Of a DNA stretch of 64,000 nt, positions 63,828 to 64,000 are shown piece after piece (position 1 is the first letter of the stretch; each line of letters begins with the position of its first letter). The translations under genes and the position numbers were made by a program. The notes under the pieces were generated by a model that saw only the letters and a program-made list of their open reading frames with translations, did no database searches and was not told where the DNA came from. Source of the stretch: Sphingomonadales bacterium. Its GTDB lineage: Bacteria; Pseudomonadota; Alphaproteobacteria; Sphingomonadales; Sphingomonadaceae. The DNA is taken from NCBI GenBank assembly GCA_027486895.1, contig JAIXOE010000053.1:1-64000 (forward strand), given 5' to 3'.

Positions 63828-63867
63828 ATTAGGTTCGTTCACGCCCAAGCTTTGCGAATAATCGCGA

Positions 63868-64000
63868 TTAAAGGTGCGGATTAGCCGCTGCTTCGGCGTC
63901 AATGCAGTATGAACGCAGCAGCGATTTCTTGTTTTCGGTCTCCGGCAGTGCCCGCCGGGTCGCAGCAGCCGCCATTCGTGCATGACATTGGATGGCGGCT
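63868..64000 (-). CDS. Possible C-terminal part of a minus-strand gene
   Basis: Reading from the right edge, a frame of 44 codons runs to TAA at 63868. It is charged and alanine rich (CHARMAAAATRRALPETENK) and reads like the tail of a real protein, but it is too short to assign. The rest would lie outside the window. Confidence 0.35.
   Translation of the reverse strand, partial: AAIQCHARMAAAATRRALPETENKKSLLRSYCIDAEAAANPHL

Overview
The window looks like a chromosomal segment of an alphaproteobacterium, most likely a sphingomonad (Sphingomonadales). The pointers are two large TonB-dependent receptors, an AerR/PpaA-type cobalamin protein at the left edge (these normally sit in photosynthesis gene clusters), a CIO-type cytochrome bd with its DUF2474 mini-protein, a BigR/Blh persulfide module, and dense operons joined by ATGA/TGATG overlaps. 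This taxonomic call is inference from gene content. No rRNA, tRNA, CRISPR array or intact insertion sequence was seen.

Layout. (1) 1-501: C-terminal part of an AerR/PpaA-like cobalamin-binding regulator. (2) 836-10834: a catabolic locus. A TonB receptor diverges from a GntR/FCD regulator, followed by an HMG-CoA-lyase-type enzyme, HyuA, HyuB, a type III CoA-transferase and an isochorismatase-fold amidase. Two identical TTGTATACAA palindromes flank the regulator gene. (3) 10929-20973: reactive-sulfur handling and respiration. A BigR-like ArsR repressor and a 1-Cys peroxiredoxin diverge from a persulfide dioxygenase, two YeeE/YedE half-transporters, a DUF2892 protein, a DUF442-sulfide:quinone reductase fusion and a SulP transporter. 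Cytochrome bd (cydA, cydB, DUF2474) and a methyltransferase follow. (4) 21206-29128, minus strand: zinc alcohol dehydrogenase, cytochrome b561, di-haem peroxidase lipoprotein, APC permease and a second TonB receptor. (5) 29754-54571: a stress/energy island with a cupin, a giant CheB-CheR-PAS-kinase-REC-REC-LuxR protein, a single-domain response regulator, BON, coiled-coil and 17M-like stress proteins, GNAT, a glycine-zipper lipoprotein, a host-attachment-family protein, an Acg-type nitroreductase, an HlyD/ABC exporter, a complete agmatine deiminase pathway, a SOUL protein, a P-type ATPase and an AI-2E transporter. (6) 54572-55442: a gene-poor, partly AT-rich stretch with an interspersed repeat, a 37-bp CT tract and an IS3-type transposase relic. 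(7) 55443-64000: secreted proteins, an exported isoaspartyl methyltransferase, and a run of glycosyltransferases, a DUF2334 deacetylase, a membrane protein, DUF2141 and a CDP-alcohol phosphatidyltransferase that looks like an envelope glycolipid locus.

The most striking observation is a 14-bp motif, TGSGTAGWTTCCGA, upstream of nearly every operon of region 5. Seven close and three weaker copies each point in the direction of the gene they precede. A TA-rich hexamer lies about 26 nt after most of them, so the motif would sit just upstream of a -35 element. This suggests that the island is one co-regulated set. The agmatine pathway (ATP from carbamoyl phosphate), Acg-type nitroreductase, stress proteins and two-component proteins suggest a response to low energy or low oxygen. 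The regulator is unknown; the LuxR-tailed giant kinase inside the island is an obvious candidate.

Region 3 reads as one pathway. Sulfide is oxidised by the quinone reductase, persulfide by the dioxygenase, sulfur oxyanions may be moved by SulP and YeeE/YedE proteins, and quinol may be reoxidised by the sulfide-tolerant bd oxidase encoded next door.
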